Assembly (NCBI GenBank): GCA_017521195.1
Contig: JAFXGP010000085.1
Coordinates: forward strand, 1-44,680
Length of the DNA stretch: 44,680 nucleotides
From: Lachnospiraceae bacterium
Lineage (GTDB): Bacteria; Bacillota; Clostridia; Lachnospirales; Lachnospiraceae
Direction: 5' to 3'
In this document: positions 41,993 to 44,680 of the stretch, piece by piece
How positions within the stretch are numbered: position 1 is the stretch's first letter
Layout of the letters: each line of letters starts with the position of its first letter
The notes under the pieces: generated by a model
Told to the model about the DNA's origin: nothing
Seen by the model: the letters and a program-made list of their open reading frames with translations, nothing else
Databases searched by the model: none
Translations under genes and position numbers: made by a program

Positions 41993-42347
41993 AAACTCCA
42001 CCACTCTCTTCTTTTTCAGCCTGATTTGTCTGATATTCTGATTCCTCAAATTCTTCTTCCAGACTTTCCGACAGTTGCAAATTATATTCCTTAATTTTTT
42101 CTTCTACTTTTTCCATATTAGCTTCCCATTCGTTCTTATATTCACTGCCGGACATAAATATCCCTCTGCTCTTAAACTGTTTTATATAAATGCCAAAGGC
42201 AAAGGTAATCTGTGCCACAACTATAATGGAAATCATAAATTTCATATATTTTTCATATTTTTTGCTAATACCAAAATGTTGTATTGTTTGTCCTATAATT
42301 ACAAAAATGCCCACCTTTTTCACTAATTCCAGAAAAACCAAAAGCAA
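41967..42347 (-). CDS. spoIIIAF: Stage III sporulation protein AF
   Basis: A 126-residue membrane protein of the SpoIIIA-SpoIIQ complex, with two hydrophobic segments (about 10-24 and 36-54) and an acidic soluble tail. Family identity rests on this layout and on its position between AE and AG; the ending TYLEEKIIIP-like YVEKIIIP is not diagnostic. It starts at TTG with GGAGGG 9 bases upstream, three bases after the spoIIIAE stop. Confidence 0.85.
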   Translation of the reverse strand: MLLVFLELVKKVGIFVIIGQTIQHFGISKKYEKYMKFMISIIVVAQITFAFGIYIKQFKSRGIFMSGSEYKNEWEANMEKVEEKIKEYNLQLSESLEEEFEESEYQTNQAEKEESGGVYVEKIIIP

Positions 42348-42350
42348 TTT

Positions 42351-43409
42351 TTAAATCCCTCCGTTTGTTGTATATATTGTTATAGCTACCAACACTACAA
42401 AAAAAAGTATTCCGTAACCTACCGTTTGCAATACCAAAAAAATTCCGTCTCCTACCTGATTAGTACAACTTATCATCCTTTTTTCACCTACAACACTAAG
42501 AATGGCTGCTACTATCTTAAAGAGACTTCCTACCAAAGCAATCTTAATTATGGGAGCGATACACAAAAGCACCATCAGAATACATCCCGCAATCCCGATA
42601 CTATTCTTAATTAAAACCGTACTTCCCATCCATATGCGTAAAGCTCCCTCTGCTACGTCTCCAATCCCCGGAATTCCTTCTATAGCCTTATAAACTGTCT
42701 CTCCTTTAATCTTGTCTATAATAGGAACTATCATGGACTGCATCATTCCTGCTCCTGTTAAAATTCCCAATAATAACTTCAATACAAATTTTAACCCTTT
42801 TTGAAACAAATCCAGAAGATAGGATAACCGCTCTTCTTCCCATACTCCATTCATCAGCACAAATAACATATATGCACTGATCGCCGGTAAAAGAATAGAT
42901 AAAAGACACCATTCTACCAGATAAATAACAACGCCTGCCAACTGGAAATATGCCAGTCCGCTGCTTATCCCCTGAGTACTCCCCACAATTAAAAAGAATG
43001 TAGGAAAAAAAATACTCATAAAATCTTTCATATTTCTCAAGGAATTCTCACCCACAGCAAGGATACTTCCAAACAAATTGATAAATATTACACTTAGAAG
43101 CAGATAATTAATATAAAAAGATATCTCAGCAATTTGTGCATTTTGAAATGCATCCTTAAAGGTTGACAAAATCGCCGATACAAGAATTATGATAACAACT
43201 GTTATTATAATATTTTTTATATCAAACCATTGATTTTTTATTTCACCTTTTATCCTATTTATAAAAACAGATAATAGACCTTTGGGATTTCCTGTATATA
43301 TTTCTTCCACTAATTCCGAAAACGAAATTTCTAATTGAAATGTAATGTTTTGGAGATTTTTCTCTAATTCCTTCAAATTCATATCCCCATAAATTTTTTC
43401 AAACTGCAT
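42351..43409 (-). CDS. spoIIIAE: Stage III sporulation protein AE
   Basis: Polytopic membrane protein of the feeding channel, here 352 residues with about eight hydrophobic segments beginning near residue 62. Motifs such as GLKFVLKLLLGILTGAGMMQSMI (from about residue 207) and EGIPGIGDVAEGALRIWMGSTVLIKNSIG (about 243-271) are typical of SpoIIIAE. Homologues usually have about 390 residues with an N-terminal signal peptide; here the protein starts MQFEKIYGDMNLKE, a TAG stop lies four codons upstream in frame, and AGAGG precedes the ATG, so the signal peptide is truly absent from this copy. Confidence 0.92.
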   Translation of the reverse strand: MQFEKIYGDMNLKELEKNLQNITFQLEISFSELVEEIYTGNPKGLLSVFINRIKGEIKNQWFDIKNIIITVVIIILVSAILSTFKDAFQNAQIAEISFYINYLLLSVIFINLFGSILAVGENSLRNMKDFMSIFFPTFFLIVGSTQGISSGLAYFQLAGVVIYLVEWCLLSILLPAISAYMLFVLMNGVWEEERLSYLLDLFQKGLKFVLKLLLGILTGAGMMQSMIVPIIDKIKGETVYKAIEGIPGIGDVAEGALRIWMGSTVLIKNSIGIAGCILMVLLCIAPIIKIALVGSLFKIVAAILSVVGEKRMISCTNQVGDGIFLVLQTVGYGILFFVVLVAITIYTTNGGI

Positions 43410-43442
43410 GGCAATCCTCTAATATTAAATTTAGATATAATT

Positions 43443-43829
43443 TTAAATATTGTAATTTTTAATTGTTTCGATAACAGCAATAAGAACAGGTATTCCGGAC
43501 AATAAAACCAGCATTTTACCTACAATTTCTATTTGAGACGAAATAGCAGAATACCCCGCATCCTTGCAGATTCCGGAGGCAAATTCACATATATATGTAA
43601 TCCCCATAATTTTAAACAGAATCTCATAAAAAGATTTATTTTCTTCCAATTCTTTTGTAATAACACCAAATTGTGTCTGCATCTGTCTAAACACTTCCAA
43701 CATCCAGCTTAAAAACATCAATGATAATACAATAACAATAAACAAACCTATCTCGGGCTTGTACCCTTTTAAAATAACAGCCGCTATTACACCAATTATT
43801 GATACAAAGCATATACCAATTATATTCAT
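43443..43829 (-). CDS. spoIIIAD: Stage III sporulation protein AD
   Basis: A 128-residue membrane protein with three or four hydrophobic segments (about 3-22, 27-47, 68-85, 100-120), matching SpoIIIAD in length and pattern, including GKMLVLLSGIPVLIAVIETI (about 102-121). ATG at 43829 has AAGGAG 9 bases upstream; an ATG three codons earlier lies directly against that ribosome site and was rejected. It is 33 bases before spoIIIAE and 41 after spoIIIAC. Confidence 0.92.
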   Translation of the reverse strand: MNIIGICFVSIIGVIAAVILKGYKPEIGLFIVIVLSLMFLSWMLEVFRQMQTQFGVITKELEENKSFYEILFKIMGITYICEFASGICKDAGYSAISSQIEIVGKMLVLLSGIPVLIAVIETIKNYNI

Positions 43830-43870
43830 ACCCTTCATCTCCTTATCCGGTTTCTCTTATGACTAATCCT

Positions 43871-44065
43871 CTACAAGCGGAACATGGTCTGAATTGATTG
43901 AAACAAGTTATAGATATAAGGAAGTATCCAGGATAACACAACAATAAGTCCTGCCAAAGAAATCAAAAAAGCATGTTCCTCCCTGCCACTATGTTTTAAT
44001 ACCTGTCCTAAAATAGTAATCAGAATTCCCACTGCCGCAATTTTAAATATCAACCCTATTTCCAT
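43871..44065 (-). CDS. spoIIIAC: Stage III sporulation protein AC
   Basis: A small 64-residue membrane protein. The sequence MEIGLIFKIAAVGILIT (1-17) followed by LGQVLKHSGREEHAFLISLAGLI (from about residue 19) is the strongly conserved SpoIIIAC core. The reading frame is open for a further 39 codons upstream, giving 103 residues, but that extension overlaps spoIIIAB and would be out of line with the family's 65-residue length. The short start lies 8 bases after the spoIIIAB stop; its ribosome site (AAAG) is weak, suggesting translational coupling. Confidence 0.9.
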   Translation of the reverse strand: MEIGLIFKIAAVGILITILGQVLKHSGREEHAFLISLAGLIVVLSWILPYIYNLFQSIQTMFRL

Positions 44066-44073
44066 TATCTGCT

Positions 44074-44499
44074 TTACCACAAAAGCAATATTATCATCAT
44101 CCCCAAACAAGAACTCAATGTTAATATTACTTTTTTCCTTTCTAAAAGTTCCTCCTTCATCCTCAATCTTTCGTTCGTCCATTTTTCTTTTTGTATTTCT
44201 ATCATCTTTTTTTGCACATCATCATCTTCAAATCCGGTCATTTTTCCAAATTCTTTTATTAACTCTATTGCCTTAACCGGTAATTTTTCCTCTTGGCAGT
44301 ACTTAATACACTCTTCCTCCCATATTTGATAGAAATTTCCTCTTTGATCTCCCTCTGTTTTCTTACAAATCTTTTCTAAAAGTTTCCCTTCTTTTCCTCC
44401 TATCTTCTCTCCTATTTCATAACAGGCGTATCCTAATGTCTCCTTCTTATATGTAATTTCACTGACAAACATCTGTAAAATATATTCCCAAGTTTCCAT
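44074..44499 (-). CDS. spoIIIAB: Stage III sporulation protein AB, main open part
   Basis: The open frame gives 141 residues from an ATG with no ribosome site. Sequence such as FVSEITYKKETLGYACYEIG (from about residue 11) and a C-terminal hydrophobic anchor LSSCLGMMIILLLW is typical of SpoIIIAB, which normally has about 170 residues and an N-terminal membrane segment. That missing part is found upstream in the same frame (codons spelling CIWIGTGYGIIRR), but its natural start at 44573 is out of frame by one base. The gene is thus frameshifted or needs slippage; with the shift it would be 166 residues. It precedes spoIIIAC by 8 bases. Confidence 0.85.
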   Translation of the reverse strand: METWEYILQMFVSEITYKKETLGYACYEIGEKIGGKEGKLLEKICKKTEGDQRGNFYQIWEEECIKYCQEEKLPVKAIELIKEFGKMTGFEDDDVQKKMIEIQKEKWTNERLRMKEELLERKKVILTLSSCLGMMIILLLW

Positions 44500-44564
44500 T
44501 ATAAGAATTATTTTATTATTTCTTCTTATTATTCCATATCCTGTACCAATCCAAATACACCTTG

Positions 44565-44586
44565 TTTTTTCATAATGATATCCTCC
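44565..44586 (-). other. Likely spoIIIAB start with A6 slippery tract
   Basis: GGAGGA (44581-44586) lies 7 bases before ATG (44571-44573), followed by six A. Reading straight through gives only a 14-codon peptide; one more A would enter the spoIIIAB frame at ACA AGG TGT. Confidence 0.75.
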
Positions 44587-44603
44587 AAAAATTGAATTTA
44601 AAT

Positions 44604-44680
44604 TTATTTGTTTTCTTTTTTTATAAGCTCTTTAACTTCGAGAAGGTCCTTACAGGTTGCAAAGCACAGCCTGTCGGTCT
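44604..44680 (-). CDS. C-terminal end of an upstream gene, truncated by window edge
   Basis: The minus-strand frame ending in TAA at 44604 encodes a charged tail (DRLCFATCKDLLEVKELI, then KKENK) with sensible codons. By synteny spoIIIAA would be expected here, but I could not match this tail to the SpoIIIAA ATPase. A second frame, ending at 44621, is also open over this short stretch, so the reading frame itself is uncertain. Confidence 0.3.
   Translation of the reverse strand, partial: TDRLCFATCKDLLEVKELIKKENK

Noticed and set aside
44532-44573. 14-codon peptide as a regulatory leader of spoIIIAB
   Set aside because: Its ribosome site is ideal, but a one-base shift restores the missing SpoIIIAB N-terminus, so a disturbed gene start is a simpler explanation than a leader peptide.
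1-44680. tRNA, rRNA or insertion sequence
   Set aside because: No cloverleaf with CCA-type ends, no rRNA-like sequence and no transposase or integrase motifs were found in the window.

Overview
This window looks like a chromosomal segment of a low-GC, spore-forming clostridium, most likely a Lachnospiraceae-type gut anaerobe. The main reason is a long minus-strand block of sporulation and housekeeping genes in typical clostridial order: spoIIIAB-AC-AD-AE-AF-AG-AH, prfC, a transglutaminase lipoprotein, an Asp23 protein, nusB, xseA, xseB, ispA, dxs, tlyA, nadK, argR, recN and spoIVB. Genes are AT-rich, have strong AGGAGG-type ribosome binding sites and are tightly packed. No rRNA, tRNA, CRISPR array or insertion sequence was seen.

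Layout. 1-3640 (minus): a DUF5058-type membrane protein, type III pantothenate kinase (coaX), an ECF transporter S component probably for pantothenate, and coaBC; together a coenzyme A supply cluster. 3694-7000: a nitroreductase, then a dipeptide epimerase divergent from a DUF819 membrane protein, suggesting uptake and epimerisation of peptidoglycan-type dipeptides. 7098-11683: a prolyl-tRNA editing protein, a large DUF6020-like membrane protein, a Gfo/Idh/MocA oxidoreductase and a TrmH-family RNA methyltransferase. 11712-14640: a P-type calcium/manganese ATPase preceded by a yybP-ykoY-type Mn2+ riboswitch with a terminator. 14717-19060: a short pyruvate kinase, an ABC-F ATPase and an SGNH hydrolase. 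19149-22480: the aromatic operon aroF-pheA-tyrA, headed by a good sigma-A promoter, a Phe/Tyr-rich leader peptide and an attenuator. 22541-27118: an accessory stretch with a methyltransferase, a GNAT acetyltransferase, a relic of the spoIVB 3' end, and a Fic protein plus OLD-type AAA/TOPRIM nuclease operon. 27119-44680: the core sporulation/isoprenoid/DNA-repair block, running off the window edge near spoIIIAB.

The observations most worth following up are: (1) a ribosome-mediated attenuator in front of aroF, with a 23-residue leader containing FYFYYF and an antiterminator helix that overlaps the terminator arm; (2) the Fic-OLD operon, which has four copies of a 12-13 nt operator-like repeat at its promoter and lies between an intact spoIVB and a degraded duplicate of the spoIVB 3' end that still has its terminator; (3) spoIIIAB, whose ribosome binding site and start codon are out of frame with the body of the gene by one A in an A6 tract; and (4) the four-segment alternative structure in the manganese riboswitch leader.

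All function calls rest on reading motifs and synteny by eye. No database search was run.
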